From Bhargavaea cecembensis (GTDB lineage: Bacteria; Bacillota; Bacilli; Bacillales_A; Planococcaceae): a DNA stretch of 64,000 bases. The notes below the pieces were generated by a model. It had not been told where the DNA came from and did not search any database. It saw only the letters and a program-made list of their open reading frames with translations. The stretch's first letter is position 1. Each line of letters opens with the position of its first letter. The stretch is taken from NCBI RefSeq assembly GCF_001619585.1, contig NZ_LQNT01000009.1, positions 186,001 to 250,000 of the forward strand, given 5' to 3'. Shown here piece after piece: positions 20,261-29,674 of the stretch. Position numbers and translations under genes: made by a program.

Positions 20261-21048
20261 TCCGTGTCCTCCTTGTCAACTCCGCCGTAACGGCGGTTCC
20301 TTGCCTGGTAGACTGCAATTGCTTCCTGCAGCCGGTTTTCGTCGAAATCCGGCCAGAGCGTATCGGTAAACCAGAACTCTGTATAGGCGAGTTGCCAGAG
20401 CATAAAGTTGCTGAGCCGGACTTCCCCGCTTGTGCGGATCAGAAGGTCCGGTTCAGGCAGTTCGGCCGTCATCAGCGCGCCGGTGATCATCGATTCATCG
20501 ATTTCATCTGCACCTATACGGTTTTCGGCCACCGCCTTTGCAATCGAGCGGACAGCTTCAGTGATTTCGGCACGGCTTCCGTAATTCATCGCGAAATTCA
20601 GTATCAGGCCGTCGTTGTCTGCCGTCGCTTCCATAGCGCGTGTGATAGCACGTCCGGTATGCGGAGGAAGATGCTCATGATCGCCGATCATCCGCACACG
20701 GACATTGCGCTCCACGAGTTCCGGCAGGTAGGTCCCGAGAAATTCTTCCGGAAGCCTCATCAAAAATTCCACTTCAGGTTTCGGGCGTTTCCAGTTTTCC
20801 GTGGAGAAGGCATAGAGGGTGAGCACTTTTATGCCCAGACGATCCGCTTCCCTGGTGATCTTGCGGACGGTCTTCATCCCTTCGTGATGTCCCGCAATTC
20901 TCGGAAGCGACCTCTTTTTTGCCCACCGGCCGTTTCCGTCCATAATGATGGCGACATGACGCGGAATCACGGTCTCGTCCAGAACCGGACGGTCCTCATT
21001 TTCCGCCTTTGCTTCGCCGCCCTTTTTGCGGATCAATTTATCCAACAT
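20257..21048 (-). CDS. uppS: Undecaprenyl diphosphate synthase (isoprenyl transferase)
   Basis: This cis-prenyltransferase makes the C55 lipid carrier for cell-wall synthesis. The 263-residue protein contains IIMDGNGRWAKKRSLPRIAGH with the catalytic aspartate, LTLYAFSTENWKRP, and the C-terminal DLLIRTSGEVRLSNFMLWQ and EFWFTDTLWPDF motifs. The ATG at 21048 follows a GGAGGAAATC site; 23 further in-frame residues upstream lack a ribosome site. It is the first gene of the uppS-cdsA-dxr-rseP-proS operon. Confidence 0.96.
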   Translation of the reverse strand: MLDKLIRKKGGEAKAENEDRPVLDETVIPRHVAIIMDGNGRWAKKRSLPRIAGHHEGMKTVRKITREADRLGIKVLTLYAFSTENWKRPKPEVEFLMRLPEEFLGTYLPELVERNVRVRMIGDHEHLPPHTGRAITRAMEATADNDGLILNFAMNYGSRAEITEAVRSIAKAVAENRIGADEIDESMITGALMTAELPEPDLLIRTSGEVRLSNFMLWQLAYTEFWFTDTLWPDFDENRLQEAIAVYQARNRRYGGVDKEDTD

Positions 21049-21096
21049 AATCAGATTTCCTCCACTCAACAGCAATTCGGAATCCATGCTTTTACT

Positions 21097-21105
21097 ATCA
21101 TAGCA
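21097..21105 (-). promoter_or_regulatory. Extended -10 promoter of uppS operon
   Basis: TGC-TATGAT on the minus strand forms an extended -10 element about 50 bases before uppS. The region 16-18 bases upstream is only a T-rich tract belonging to the frr terminator, so the -35 is weak. Confidence 0.5.
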
Positions 21106-21120
21106 GTTTTTCCACAAGTA

Positions 21121-21149
21121 AAAAAGGCGTCCTTTTAGTTTAGGACGCC
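21121..21149 (-). terminator. Terminator after frr
   Basis: The perfect stem GGCGTCCT / AGGACGCC with six T residues on the minus strand follows the frr stop. It ends the rpsB-tsf-pyrH-frr transcript. Confidence 0.9.
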
Positions 21150-21171
21150 CTGCAAAGCTTTTGGTTCTTCG

Positions 21172-21729
21172 TTATACTTCCATGATTTCGTCTTCTTTTT
21201 CTTTGGCAATGACATCGATCTGGCGGATATGGTCATCCGTCATCTTCTGGATGTCATCGCTGTAGCCGCGCTGATCGTCTTCAGTAATCTCGCCGTTTTT
21301 CTCCAGCTTTTTAAGGGAATCATTGGCATCGCGGCGGATGTTGCGGATGGAGATCTTGCCCTCTTCCGCTTCTTTTTTGACGACCTTGACCAGCTCTTTG
21401 CGCCGCTCCTCGGTCAGTGCCGGGACGGCGATCCGGATTACGTTGCCATCGTTTGCCGGCGTGATTCCAAGGTCCGACTTAAGAATCGCCTTTTCAATAT
21501 CGCCGATGACCGATTTGTCGTACGGCTGGATGACGAGAAGACGTGCTTCCGGAACGGAAATTCCGGCCAATTGGTTCACCGGTGTCGGCGCACCGTAGTA
21601 GTCGACCGAGATCCGGTCGAGAAGCGATGCGTTCGCGCGGCCCGCACGGATCGAAGCCAGCTCGCGGCGGAGCGACTGGAGTGACTTGGCCATGCGGTCT
21701 TTTGTTTCTTCAATCAGATTGTTCACCAT
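21172..21729 (-). CDS. frr: Ribosome recycling factor
   Basis: Frr works with EF-G to split post-termination ribosomes. The 185-residue protein is full length, with the family start [20 protein letters not shown], the [20 protein letters not shown] segment near 35-55 and the helical C-terminus [20 protein letters not shown]. Its ATG shares one base with the pyrH stop codon (TAATG), so it is translationally coupled to pyrH. Confidence 0.97.
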   Translation of the reverse strand: MVNNLIEETKDRMAKSLQSLRRELASIRAGRANASLLDRISVDYYGAPTPVNQLAGISVPEARLLVIQPYDKSVIGDIEKAILKSDLGITPANDGNVIRIAVPALTEERRKELVKVVKKEAEEGKISIRNIRRDANDSLKKLEKNGEITEDDQRGYSDDIQKMTDDHIRQIDVIAKEKEDEIMEV

Positions 21730-22454
21730 TATGCATTCCTCCTGACAATCGTACCGATTTCTTCACCGAGGACGGCTTTTTTGATGTTCCCCTGTTCCAT
21801 GATCGAGAATACAATGAGCGGAATGTCGTTGTCCATGCAGAGCGAGGATGCCGTCGAGTCCATGACCTGAAGACCTTCCTTGATGACATCCAGATAAGTA
21901 AGCGTCTCATACTTCACCGCTTCGGCATTGGTCTTCGGATCATCGTTGTAGACACCATCCACATTGTTCTTCGCCATGAGGATGACGTCCGCCTCAATTT
22001 CCGCTGCACGGAGAGCGGCAGTCGTGTCGGTCGAGAAGTACGGGTTGCCCGTGCCGGCAGCGAAGATGACGACCCGTTTTTTCTCGAGATGGCGGATCGC
22101 CCGTCTTCTTATGTACGGTTCAGCAACCTGCCGCATTTCGATGGATGTGGCCACACGCGTCTCGATGCCCAGTTTTTCGAGGGCATCCTGCATGGCAAGA
22201 GAATTCATGACAGTGGCGAGCATCCCCATGTAGTCGGCTGTAGCCCGGTCCATACCCATTTCGCTTCCGACTTTGCCTCGCCAGATGTTCCCCCCGCCGA
22301 CGACTACGGCGACTTCCACGCCAAGATCGACAACATCCTTCACCTGTTCGGCGACAGATTTGATGATTGCCGGCGAGAGCCCGAAGCCCTGCTCCCCGGC
22401 CAGTGCCTCCCCGCTTAACTTCAGGACGACTCTTTTATATTTCGGTACGCTCAT
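21729..22454 (-). CDS. pyrH: UMP kinase
   Basis: PyrH phosphorylates UMP to UDP and is the bacterial hexameric type of the amino-acid kinase fold. The 241-residue protein shows KLSGEALAG near the start, [10 protein letters not shown] near 55, [16 protein letters not shown] near 75 and [13 protein letters not shown] near 135. The ATG at 22454 follows GGAGGAGACC; the longer in-frame frame upstream was rejected. It lies between tsf and frr, after a hairpin. Confidence 0.97.
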   Translation of the reverse strand: MSVPKYKRVVLKLSGEALAGEQGFGLSPAIIKSVAEQVKDVVDLGVEVAVVVGGGNIWRGKVGSEMGMDRATADYMGMLATVMNSLAMQDALEKLGIETRVATSIEMRQVAEPYIRRRAIRHLEKKRVVIFAAGTGNPYFSTDTTAALRAAEIEADVILMAKNNVDGVYNDDPKTNAEAVKYETLTYLDVIKEGLQVMDSTASSLCMDNDIPLIVFSIMEQGNIKKAVLGEEIGTIVRRNA

Positions 22455-22486
22455 GAGGTCTCCTCCATCATCTCTGTTTTTTATCG

Positions 22487-22520
22487 AAAAAGAGGGAACA
22501 CCTGGTTCGTGTTCCCCTCC
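22487..22520 (-). terminator. Hairpin between tsf and pyrH
   Basis: On the minus strand the stem GGGGAACAC / GTGTTCCCTC is followed by TTTTTC. It probably ends part of the rpsB-tsf transcripts so that the ribosomal and elongation-factor genes are expressed more than pyrH-frr. Confidence 0.75.
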
Positions 22521-22536
22521 CAAATATGGTATTGGA

Positions 22537-23424
22537 TCAGTTGCCTTTGACCTGGTTCATGACTTCATCGGCAAAGTTGTCTTCACGCTTTTCGATACCT
22601 TCGCCAACAGCGTAGCGGACGAACGACTTCAGCTCGCCGCCGGTAGACTTCACGAAGTCACGGACTTTCTGGTCGGAGTCCTTGACGAACGCCTGGTCGA
22701 GGACGACGACGTCTTCGAAGAACTTGCCGAGGCGGCCTTCAACCATCTTCGCAACGATGTTTTCCGGCTTGCCTTCGTTGAGTGCCTGTTCCGTGAGGAC
22801 TTTGCGCTCGCGCTCGACTTCTTCTTCAGGAACTTCGTCGCGGGAGACGTATTTCGGGTTGATTGCTGCGATGTGCATCGCTACGTCTTTTGCAGCTTCT
22901 TCGTTTGTTGTGCCTTCGATGAGAAGGAGAACGCCGATGCGGCCGCCCATGTGGAGGTACGCGCCGAATGCATCGTTATCCGTCTTCTCAAGGATTTCGA
23001 AACGGCGGAGTGTGATTTTCTCACCGATCTTCGCCACAGCGTTGGAGATGTGGTCCTGTACCTGCAGGCCGTTTTCCATTTCGGAAGCAAGTGCTTCTTC
23101 AAGGGATGCCGGCTCTGTTTTAAGAAGATGTGTGCCGATTTCAGAAACCAGCTGCTTGAAAGCGTCGTTTTTGGCAACGAAGTCCGTTTCAGCATTGATT
23201 TCAAAGATCACAGCTTTGTTGCCTTCTGTCTCAATGGAAACCGTACCTTCAGCTGCGATGCGGTCTGCTTTCTTCGCTGCGCTCGCGAGGCCTTTCTCGC
23301 GAAGGAAGTCTACTGCTGCATCCATGTCGCCGTCAGTTTGAGTGAGGGCCTTTTTGCAGTCCATCATGCCTGCGCCTGTTTTTTCGCGGAGTTCTTTTAC
23401 CATTTGTGCTGTTACTGCTGCCAT
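22537..23424 (-). CDS. tsf: Elongation factor Ts
   Basis: EF-Ts exchanges GDP for GTP on EF-Tu. The 295-residue protein has the N-terminal UBA-like domain ([19 protein letters not shown]), the [10 protein letters not shown] motif near 80 that contacts EF-Tu, and the two core subdomains (residues about 60-285). It follows rpsB, with a hairpin between the two. Confidence 0.97.
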   Translation of the reverse strand: MAAVTAQMVKELREKTGAGMMDCKKALTQTDGDMDAAVDFLREKGLASAAKKADRIAAEGTVSIETEGNKAVIFEINAETDFVAKNDAFKQLVSEIGTHLLKTEPASLEEALASEMENGLQVQDHISNAVAKIGEKITLRRFEILEKTDNDAFGAYLHMGGRIGVLLLIEGTTNEEAAKDVAMHIAAINPKYVSRDEVPEEEVERERKVLTEQALNEGKPENIVAKMVEGRLGKFFEDVVVLDQAFVKDSDQKVRDFVKSTGGELKSFVRYAVGEGIEKREDNFADEVMNQVKGN

Positions 23425-23455
23425 TTGTCATTCCTCCCGGTCGATTCAAATTGTT

Positions 23456-23491
23456 AGAAAAAGCGATAAGGACTGGGGAGCCGCTTATCGC
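23456..23491 (-). terminator. Hairpin between rpsB and tsf
   Basis: The stem GGCGATAAG / CTTATCGC with a 12-base loop, followed by TTTTTC on the minus strand, sits in the 80-base gap between rpsB and tsf. It is a candidate for partial termination within the operon. Confidence 0.7.
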
Positions 23492-23505
23492 CTGAACATA
23501 CGGTC

Positions 23506-24237
23506 TTACTCTGCTGCGACTTCTTCGCCCTGAGCTTCGACTTCCGTTTCTTCTTCGCCTTGTTTCGATTCGACGAGAGCATCCGCCATCTTGCTTGTCA
23601 GAAGGCGTACCGCGCGGATCGCGTCATCGTTTGCAGGGATGACGTAGTCGATTTCGTCCGGATCGCAGTTTGTGTCCACGATGCCGACGATCGGGATGTT
23701 CAGCTTTTGTGCTTCCGCAACGGCAATGCGCTCTTTGCGCGGGTCGACAACATACATGACATCCGGCAGACCGTTCATGTCACGGATACCGCCGAGGAAC
23801 TTGACGAGGCGTTCGTGTTCTTTCTTGAGCTGGATAACTTCTTTCTTAGGAAGGACATCGAAAGTGCCTTCTTCTTCCATGCGCTCGATTGCTTTCATGC
23901 GGTCAACGCGCTTCTGGATCGTACCGAAGTTCGTCAGAAGGCCGCCGAGCCAGCGTTGGTTGATGTAGTATTGGCCTGCACGTTCCGCTTCTTCACGGAT
24001 TGCGTCCTGAGCCTGTTTTTTCGTTCCGACGAAGAGCACTTTGCCGCCTTCGGCACCGGTCTGGCGCATGAAGTCGTATGCTTCCTCGAGTTTCTTGACC
24101 GTCTTTTGAAGGTCGATGATGTAGATGCCGTTACGCTCCACGAAGATGTATTTCTTCATCTTCGGGTTCCAGCGGCGTGTTTGGTGACCGAAGTGGACAC
24201 CTGCTTCAAGAAGCTGTTTCATTGTGATTACTGCCAT
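23506..24237 (-). CDS. rpsB: 30S ribosomal protein S2
   Basis: S2 joins the 30S subunit late and is needed for binding S1-like factors and for mRNA contact. The 243-residue protein has the family start [39 protein letters not shown] near 30 and [10 protein letters not shown] near 95. The acidic C-terminal tail is usual. It is first in the rpsB-tsf-pyrH-frr operon and has a strong promoter and a leader of about 100 bases. Confidence 0.97.
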   Translation of the reverse strand: MAVITMKQLLEAGVHFGHQTRRWNPKMKKYIFVERNGIYIIDLQKTVKKLEEAYDFMRQTGAEGGKVLFVGTKKQAQDAIREEAERAGQYYINQRWLGGLLTNFGTIQKRVDRMKAIERMEEEGTFDVLPKKEVIQLKKEHERLVKFLGGIRDMNGLPDVMYVVDPRKERIAVAEAQKLNIPIVGIVDTNCDPDEIDYVIPANDDAIRAVRLLTSKMADALVESKQGEEETEVEAQGEEVAAE

Positions 24238-24346
24238 TTTTGTTACCTCCGATTGGTTTTTTGGTCCTCCGCATCCATCAACCGGCGGGCAGCCTTATCG
24301 GCACCGGCCCTTCCGTCAGGATACGTGTGTAATCGCACCATTGGTC
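24238..24346 (-). promoter_or_regulatory. rpsB leader
   Basis: The leader of roughly 100 bases between the promoter and rpsB is GC-rich and can form hairpins around CCGG/CCGG arms (24290-24306 region). S2 genes are autoregulated in several bacteria through such leaders. The structure here was judged only by eye. Confidence 0.4.
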
Positions 24347-24375
24347 ACTATACCACGTGTTTACCCGTATTGCAA
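24347..24375 (-). promoter_or_regulatory. Sigma-A promoter of rpsB
   Basis: TTGCAA (24370-24375), a 17-base spacer, then TATAGT (24347-24352) on the minus strand, about 110 bases before the rpsB start. Confidence 0.8.
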
Positions 24376-24509
24376 CACAAAACTCCCTGATGGCTACGAC
24401 TGCGGGAAGAGGACCGGAATTGACTTTTCCTTCCTATTAAACAGCCCTGATATCTCTGCTATTGCCCCCGGTGCTTTGTCATAAGGAACCGTTCCAACTT
24501 ATTAATAAT
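24376..24509. other. Gene-free stretch between codY and rpsB
   Basis: I see no coding signal or repeat here. The whole codY-rpsB gap is 334 bases and holds only the codY terminator, this AT-richer spacer, and the rpsB promoter and leader. In B. subtilis the flagellar and chemotaxis operon occupies this place. Confidence 0.7.
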
Positions 24510-24537
24510 AAAAAGCCGGGAGTCATGCTCCCGGCTC
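24510..24537 (-). terminator. Terminator after codY
   Basis: The stem GAGCCGGGAG / CTCCCGGCTT with a four-base loop and a TTTTTATT tail on the minus strand lies 35 bases after the codY stop. It ends the topA-to-codY gene run. Confidence 0.9.
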
Positions 24538-24571
24538 TTCAGGTCCGCCATTTCAAAATTGCCAGGCAGGA

Positions 24572-25351
24572 TTATTTGGATTTGAGTTCGTTGAGCTGTA
24601 CGAGGAATTTGTCGTTCAGGACTTTGATGTATGTGCCCTTCATGCCAAGGGAACGGGATTCGATGACACCTGCACTCTCCAGTTTGCGGAGTGCATTGAC
24701 GATCACCGAACGGGTGATGCCCACGCGGTCTGCAATCTTGGAAGCCACGAGGAGGCCTTCTGTGCCATCTAGTTCGTCGAAGATATGCTCGATCGCTTCG
24801 AGTTCGCTGTAGGAAAGGGAATTGATCGCCATCTGGACGACCGCTTTTGAGCGGGCCTCTGTTTCGATCTCTTCAGCCTTTTCGCGGAGGATCTCCATAC
24901 CGACAACCGTCGCGCCATACTCGGCAAGGACGAGATCTTCATCGGTGAATTCATCTTTCACACGTCCGAGGATCAGAGTGCCGAGTCGCTCTCCGCCTCC
25001 GATGATCGGAACGATCGTCGTGAGTCCTTCTTCAAAGAGGTCCTTGTTCTCGACAGGGAACACCGTGTGCTCATCATTGATGCCGAGGTTCGGGGAAGTT
25101 TCTGTCACGTTGAAGAGGTTCTTTGTATAATCTTCAGGGAAACGCCGCTCCTCCAGCATGTTCTGAATCCGCTCGTTCTGGATTTCCTGGTGAACAGCAG
25201 TACCGAGCAGCTTGCCTTTCCGGCTGACGATAAAGACGTTGGCGCCGATCACCTTGGAAAGGGTTTCGGACATTTCCTTGAAGTTTACCGGCTTTCCGGC
25301 AGACGCCTGGAGCATGGAGTTGATCTCCCGCGTATTTTGCAATAGTGACAT
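24572..25351 (-). CDS. codY: GTP- and branched-chain-amino-acid-sensing global repressor CodY
   Basis: CodY represses stationary-phase and nutrient genes when GTP and branched-chain amino acids are plentiful. The 259-residue protein has the N-terminal GAF domain (about 1-155, with [12 protein letters not shown] and the [13 protein letters not shown] region), a linker helix, and the winged helix ([39 protein letters not shown], about 200-245). It follows hslU by 81 bases with no visible terminator. A perfect AGAATATTCT palindrome lies in that gap, but it does not match the CodY box well. Confidence 0.97.
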   Translation of the reverse strand: MSLLQNTREINSMLQASAGKPVNFKEMSETLSKVIGANVFIVSRKGKLLGTAVHQEIQNERIQNMLEERRFPEDYTKNLFNVTETSPNLGINDEHTVFPVENKDLFEEGLTTIVPIIGGGERLGTLILGRVKDEFTDEDLVLAEYGATVVGMEILREKAEEIETEARSKAVVQMAINSLSYSELEAIEHIFDELDGTEGLLVASKIADRVGITRSVIVNALRKLESAGVIESRSLGMKGTYIKVLNDKFLVQLNELKSK

Positions 25352-25432
25352 AACACAATTCCTCCTACTGGGTATATGGATTCAAGAATATTCTAAAGGT
25401 TCGTACTCGTTTTTGGAAACGATAAGGTGGAC

Positions 25433-26827
25433 CTACAGAATAAATTGTGACAAATCTTTGTTCGTTGCGATCTTCTTGAGCTTTTCGTCGACATATTCCG
25501 GTGTGATCTTGATTGAGGCAGGAGAAATATCGGATGCTTCAAAGCTCAGGTCCTCGAGCAGCTTTTCAAGAACCGTGTGCAGCCTGCGGGCACCGATATT
25601 TTCCGTTTCCGCGTTGACTTCCGCGGCAATTTCCGCGATGCGCCCGATGGCTTCGTCCGTAAAGTCGATTTCGACGCCTTCCGTCGAAAGCAGCAGCCGG
25701 TACTGGTGGATCAGGGAGTTGTCGGGTTCTTTGAGGATTCGGACAAAGTCTTCCTTCGTCAGCTTATCCAGTTCCACCCGGATCGGAAAACGGCCCTGCA
25801 GTTCAGGTATGATGTCAGACGGCTTGGAAACGTGAAAGGCCCCCGCCGCGATGAATAGCATGAAGTCTGTCCGGACAGGGCCGTATTTCGTGGTGACGGT
25901 CGTCCCCTCGACAATCGGCAGGATATCCCGCTGGACACCTTCCCGTGAGACATCTGCGGAGGATGCATTCCCCTGCTTTGATGCGATTTTATCAATCTCA
26001 TCAATGAAGATGATCCCTTGCTGCTCTGCCCGTTCAATCGCCACTTGTGCGATTTCCTCTCGGTCGACGAGTTTTTCGGCTTCCTCCATGGCAAGCACCC
26101 TGCGCGCATCCTTGACATGCATCTCCCGCTTCTTCTTCTTTTTCGGCATCAGGTTAGAAAGTGCGTCTTGCATATTCATGCCCATCTGCTCCATACCCGA
26201 ACCCTGCATTCCGTCAAACAATGACGGTAAATTCTCGGTCACTTCGACCATGACCTTCCTGTCTTCAAGACGCCCCGCCTTCAGCTCGGCCCGGATTTCG
26301 GAACGCTTCATTCGAACCGAAGCATCCTCTTCCTCTTCGTCAGAGCGGTCCTGCATCTGGCCGAGAAGCATCTCCCACGGGTTTTGCCCGGATTTCTCCT
26401 TTTTCATGGAAGGGACAAGCAGCTTTACAAGACGTTCTTCAGCCAATTCACTGGCGCGGTCCGCCACCTCTTCCATCCGTTCGCTGCGGACAAGGCGGAA
26501 CGATGCTTCCACCAGATCCCGGACCATCGACTCCACGTCCCGGCCTACATAGCCGACTTCAGTGAATTTGGTCGCCTCCACTTTAAGGAACGGGGCTCCG
26601 GCGAGCTTGGCGATCCTGCGGGCGATCTCCGTCTTCCCGACTCCGGTCGGCCCGATCATGAGGATGTTTTTCGGAATGATCTCGTTGCGCTCCTCTTCCG
26701 GAAGGCGGCTGCGCCGATAACGGTTTCGCATTGCCACCGCAACGGCCCGTTTCGCTTCTTTCTGGCCGACGATGTAGCGGTCCAGCTGCTCGGTCAGAAG
26801 GCGCGGTGTCATCTGCTCCATCTTCAT
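25433..26827 (-). CDS. hslU: ATP-dependent protease ATPase subunit HslU (ClpY)
   Basis: HslU is the AAA+ unfoldase that feeds substrates to HslV. The 464-residue protein has Walker [10 protein letters not shown] near 60-68, the pore motif [10 protein letters not shown] near 90, an inserted I domain (about 110-245, Arg/Glu-rich), Walker B IIFIDEID near 270, and the C-terminal small domain. The start overlaps the hslV stop by four bases; MEQM at 26821 is an alternative start. Gene order xerC-hslV-hslU-codY is that of B. subtilis. Confidence 0.97.
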   Translation of the reverse strand: MKMEQMTPRLLTEQLDRYIVGQKEAKRAVAVAMRNRYRRSRLPEEERNEIIPKNILMIGPTGVGKTEIARRIAKLAGAPFLKVEATKFTEVGYVGRDVESMVRDLVEASFRLVRSERMEEVADRASELAEERLVKLLVPSMKKEKSGQNPWEMLLGQMQDRSDEEEEDASVRMKRSEIRAELKAGRLEDRKVMVEVTENLPSLFDGMQGSGMEQMGMNMQDALSNLMPKKKKKREMHVKDARRVLAMEEAEKLVDREEIAQVAIERAEQQGIIFIDEIDKIASKQGNASSADVSREGVQRDILPIVEGTTVTTKYGPVRTDFMLFIAAGAFHVSKPSDIIPELQGRFPIRVELDKLTKEDFVRILKEPDNSLIHQYRLLLSTEGVEIDFTDEAIGRIAEIAAEVNAETENIGARRLHTVLEKLLEDLSFEASDISPASIKITPEYVDEKLKKIATNKDLSQFIL

Positions 26828-27369
26828 TCCCCGATCACCTCCAGGATGATTTGGTGGTTTGTGAACACGCAGATGTCGGCGGCGGTCTCCAGTGCCGCCC
26901 GAGCGATCTGCTCGGCATCCATGCCTTCGCCCGCATGCATTTTAAGGGCACGCCCCGCAGCCAGCGCGTAGTTGCCTCCGGATCCGATCGCGAGGATGCC
27001 GTCATCCGGTTCGATCACTTCTCCCGAACCGGAAACGAGCAGCATCGTATCTTTGTCCATCACGATCAGCATCGCCTCCAGCTTCTGGAGCATCTTGTCT
27101 CCCCGCCATTCCTTTGCAAGTTCCACGGCCGCCCGTGTAAGGTTTCCGTCATATTCGGCAAGCTTGCCTTCAAACAACTCGAACAGTGTGAAGGCATCCG
27201 CGACAGAGCCCGCAAAACCTGCGACGACTTTTCCGCCGAACAGCCGGCGGACCTTTTTCGCAGTATACTTCATGACGACCTGGTTCCCGAGAGTCACCTG
27301 TCCGTCTCCTGCCATTGCGGCCTTCCCGTTGTGCCGGACCGCGAATATCGTGGTTGCATGAATGTCCAT
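26824..27369 (-). CDS. hslV: ATP-dependent protease peptidase subunit HslV (ClpQ)
   Basis: HslV is the two-ring peptidase of the HslUV complex, related to proteasome beta subunits. The 181-residue protein contains TTIFAV near the N-terminus, AGDGQVT near 20, [10 protein letters not shown] near 48 and the C-terminal [14 protein letters not shown]. The start MDIHATT leaves only Thr6/Thr7 as possible N-terminal nucleophile; the serine reported for the B. subtilis enzyme (CodW) has no equivalent in this short leader. It is co-transcribed with hslU. Confidence 0.96.
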   Translation of the reverse strand: MDIHATTIFAVRHNGKAAMAGDGQVTLGNQVVMKYTAKKVRRLFGGKVVAGFAGSVADAFTLFELFEGKLAEYDGNLTRAAVELAKEWRGDKMLQKLEAMLIVMDKDTMLLVSGSGEVIEPDDGILAIGSGGNYALAAGRALKMHAGEGMDAEQIARAALETAADICVFTNHQIILEVIGE

Positions 27370-27381
27370 TGCCTCTCCCCC

Positions 27382-28281
27382 TTAAGCTCTAGGATGTGCG
27401 TTCATGTACGTCTTTCTCAGATGTTCTTTCGTCACATGTGTATAAACCTGCGTCGATGACAGGCTGGCATGGCCGAGAAGCTCCTGGACGGAACGCATAT
27501 CCGCACCGTTATTGAGCAGGTGCGTGGCGAACGTATGGCGGAGCATATGCGGATGGATCGAAATGTGGAGGGCAGCCTTCTTGACCATTTCCTCCAAAAT
27601 ATGCCGGACTCCCCGGTCGGTCAGCGGAGTCCCCCTCATATTGACGAAGAGCCGGTCATGTTTGTTCCCTTTCATGATGGCCGGACGGGCCCCGTTAAGA
27701 TACCTGCCGATCGCATCAGCTGCAAAATGTCCGAACGGGATGTAGCGCTCACGGCGGCCCTTCCCCATGACCCGGACGATGTCGAGGTCCAGATCGGCAT
27801 CCTGTACAGTAAGTCCCGTGAGTTCAGACACCCGCATGCCGGTTGCATAGAGCAGCTCCAGCAGAGCGGTGTCCCGGATCTCCTTCGGGGAGCTGCCCGC
27901 ATTCGCTTCGAAAAGCTGCTCCATCTCTTCTTCATAGAAGAACTGGGGCAGCTTTTCTTCTTTCTTCGGATGATACAGTGAGCGGAATGCCTGGTCATCG
28001 ATGCCGAACCGGGTGTTGGCGAATTTGAAGAAGGAACGGAGAGAAGAAATTTTTCTGGAGATCGTCGCCCGCTCAAGCTCCCGCTCGTACAGCCGGGTTA
28101 CATAGAGACGTGCCTCCGGATACCGGATGTCTTCTTCCTCGCCGATCCCTTCGGACCCCAGGAACGCAAAAAACTCTTGAAGGTCTTTACGGTACCCTTC
28201 AACGGTCAAAGGAGAGAAGTTTCGCTCCAGGCGGATGTAGGACTGGAACTCCTCTGCCGCCTGTTTCAGCCTGGCATTCAT
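27382..28281 (-). CDS. xerC: Tyrosine recombinase XerC/CodV
   Basis: XerC-type recombinase, which with a partner resolves chromosome dimers at dif. The 299-residue protein has an N-terminal SAM-like core-binding domain (RLERNFSPLTVEGYRKDL) and a C-terminal catalytic domain with the first arginine in ATGMRVSEL (near 150), HPHMLRHTFATHLL (His/Arg near 243-246), LGHASLSSTQVYTHV (His near 269, nucleophile Tyr near 278). The ATG at 28281 follows GGAGGTGACGGG; the eight-residue longer form starts before that site. The context identifies it as chromosomal CodV, not a phage integrase. Confidence 0.95.
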   Translation of the reverse strand: MNARLKQAAEEFQSYIRLERNFSPLTVEGYRKDLQEFFAFLGSEGIGEEEDIRYPEARLYVTRLYERELERATISRKISSLRSFFKFANTRFGIDDQAFRSLYHPKKEEKLPQFFYEEEMEQLFEANAGSSPKEIRDTALLELLYATGMRVSELTGLTVQDADLDLDIVRVMGKGRRERYIPFGHFAADAIGRYLNGARPAIMKGNKHDRLFVNMRGTPLTDRGVRHILEEMVKKAALHISIHPHMLRHTFATHLLNNGADMRSVQELLGHASLSSTQVYTHVTKEHLRKTYMNAHPRA

Positions 28282-28301
28282 CCCGTCACCTCCGGAAATA
28301 T

Positions 28302-28341
28302 ACAAAAGCCTCTAAAGTATAAGGCATTTAGAGGCTTTTGT
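28302..28341 (-). terminator. Terminator after trmFO
   Basis: A long perfect inverted repeat, AAAAGCCTCTAAA / TTTAGAGGCTTTT, with a 9-11 base loop lies between trmFO and xerC. It is bidirectional in form and should act on minus-strand transcripts. Confidence 0.8.
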
Positions 28342-28345
28342 TCAA

Positions 28346-29656
28346 TCATTGTGCAATTGTATTCTTGAAATTTCGAATTGTATCCAGCGCACGCCCGGCT
28401 TGCTTCTCCACGCGCTCCGCTTTTTTCCTGACTTTCTCCCCAAGCGAAGGGAAAAGCCCGAAGTTGACATTCATCGGCTGGAAGTTGCCCGGGTCGGCTT
28501 CGCTGATATAGCGCGCCATACTCCCGAGTGCCGTTTCCGCCGGGAAGGTGACAGGTTCTTCGCCCAGTGCGAGGCGTGCTGCATTGACACCTGCAATAAG
28601 CCCGCTCCCTGCCGATTCCACGTAGCCCTCGACTCCGGTCATCTGTCCTGCGAAGAACAGGTCTTTGCGCGCCTTCAACTGATAAGTGCGTTCAAGCACA
28701 CGCGGGGAGTTGATGAACATGTTCCGGTGGATGACGCCGTAGCGCACGATCTCCGCATTCTCGAGCCCGGGAATCAGGCGGAGCACTTCCTTCTGAGGTC
28801 CCCATTTCATGTGATTCTGGAAACCGACGATGTTGTATAGGGTCGCAGCTGCGTTATCCTGGCGGAGCTGGACGACAGCATAAGGGGTCTTGCCGGTTCT
28901 CGGATCCTCAAGACCGACTGGCTTCATCGGACCGAACCGCAAGGTGTCACGGCCGCGCCGGGCCATTTCCTCGACCGGCATGCAGCCTTCAAAATACTTT
29001 TCTTCTTCGAAATCCCTGAGGGCGACCGTCTCGGCCGAGATGAGCGCCTCGTAGAAGCGGTTGTACTCTTCTTCGTTCATCGGACAGTTCAGATAAGCGG
29101 CCTCCCCTTTGTCATAGCGGGACTTGAGGTAGGCCTTATCCATGTCGATGGAATCCTTTTCGATGATCGGCGCCGCCGCATCGTAGAAATACAGGTCGTA
29201 TTCGCCCGTCAGGCTGCTGATCTGTTCAGCAAGGGAGGAAGAAGTGAGCGGACCGGTCGCGATGACCGTGATGCCCTCCGGAATCTCTGTCACTTCACCG
29301 TTTACCACTTCCACAAGGGGGTGGTTTTTGACCGTTTCCGTGACGCGCCCGGCAAAGTCGTGGCGGTCGACTGCCAGTGCACCGCCTGCCGGCACCGCGC
29401 TGGAGTCGGCGGCCTGCATGATGACGGAATCAAGAATCCGCATCTCCTCCTTGAGTACGCCTACCGCATTGGTGAGATTGTTGGCACGGAGGGAGTTGGT
29501 GCAGACAAGCTCGGCAAACTGGCCGGTGTGGTGCGCCGGCGTCTGCCGTACCGGGCGCATTTCGTGCAGGCGGACCCTTACGCCGCGGCTGGCGATCTGC
29601 CAGGCGGCCTCGCTGCCCGCAAGGCCCGCTCCGATAACGTTGACGACTGGTGTCAT
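28346..29656 (-). CDS. trmFO: tRNA m5U54 methyltransferase, folate/FAD-dependent (TrmFO)
   Basis: TrmFO methylates U54 of tRNA using methylenetetrahydrofolate and FAD. The 436-residue protein opens with the FAD-binding Rossmann motif [13 protein letters not shown], has the [16 protein letters not shown] segment with its conserved cysteine near 210, and ends in [22 protein letters not shown], typical of this family and distinguishing it from MnmG. It lies 18 bases after topA. Confidence 0.97.
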   Translation of the reverse strand: MTPVVNVIGAGLAGSEAAWQIASRGVRVRLHEMRPVRQTPAHHTGQFAELVCTNSLRANNLTNAVGVLKEEMRILDSVIMQAADSSAVPAGGALAVDRHDFAGRVTETVKNHPLVEVVNGEVTEIPEGITVIATGPLTSSSLAEQISSLTGEYDLYFYDAAAPIIEKDSIDMDKAYLKSRYDKGEAAYLNCPMNEEEYNRFYEALISAETVALRDFEEEKYFEGCMPVEEMARRGRDTLRFGPMKPVGLEDPRTGKTPYAVVQLRQDNAAATLYNIVGFQNHMKWGPQKEVLRLIPGLENAEIVRYGVIHRNMFINSPRVLERTYQLKARKDLFFAGQMTGVEGYVESAGSGLIAGVNAARLALGEEPVTFPAETALGSMARYISEADPGNFQPMNVNFGLFPSLGEKVRKKAERVEKQAGRALDTIRNFKNTIAQ

Positions 29657-29674
29657 GTTGGATCGTGTCTCCTT

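Noticed and set aside
25385-25394. AGAATATTCT palindrome before codY as a CodY box
   Set aside because: It does not fit the 15-base CodY consensus well (AATTTTC-W-GAAAATT) outside the central bases, so autoregulation cannot be claimed.
27382-28281. Phage integrase or mobile element at the tyrosine recombinase gene
   Set aside because: The gene is in the conserved trmFO-xerC-hslV-hslU-codY order and no attachment site or phage genes lie nearby, so it is the chromosomal XerC/CodV.
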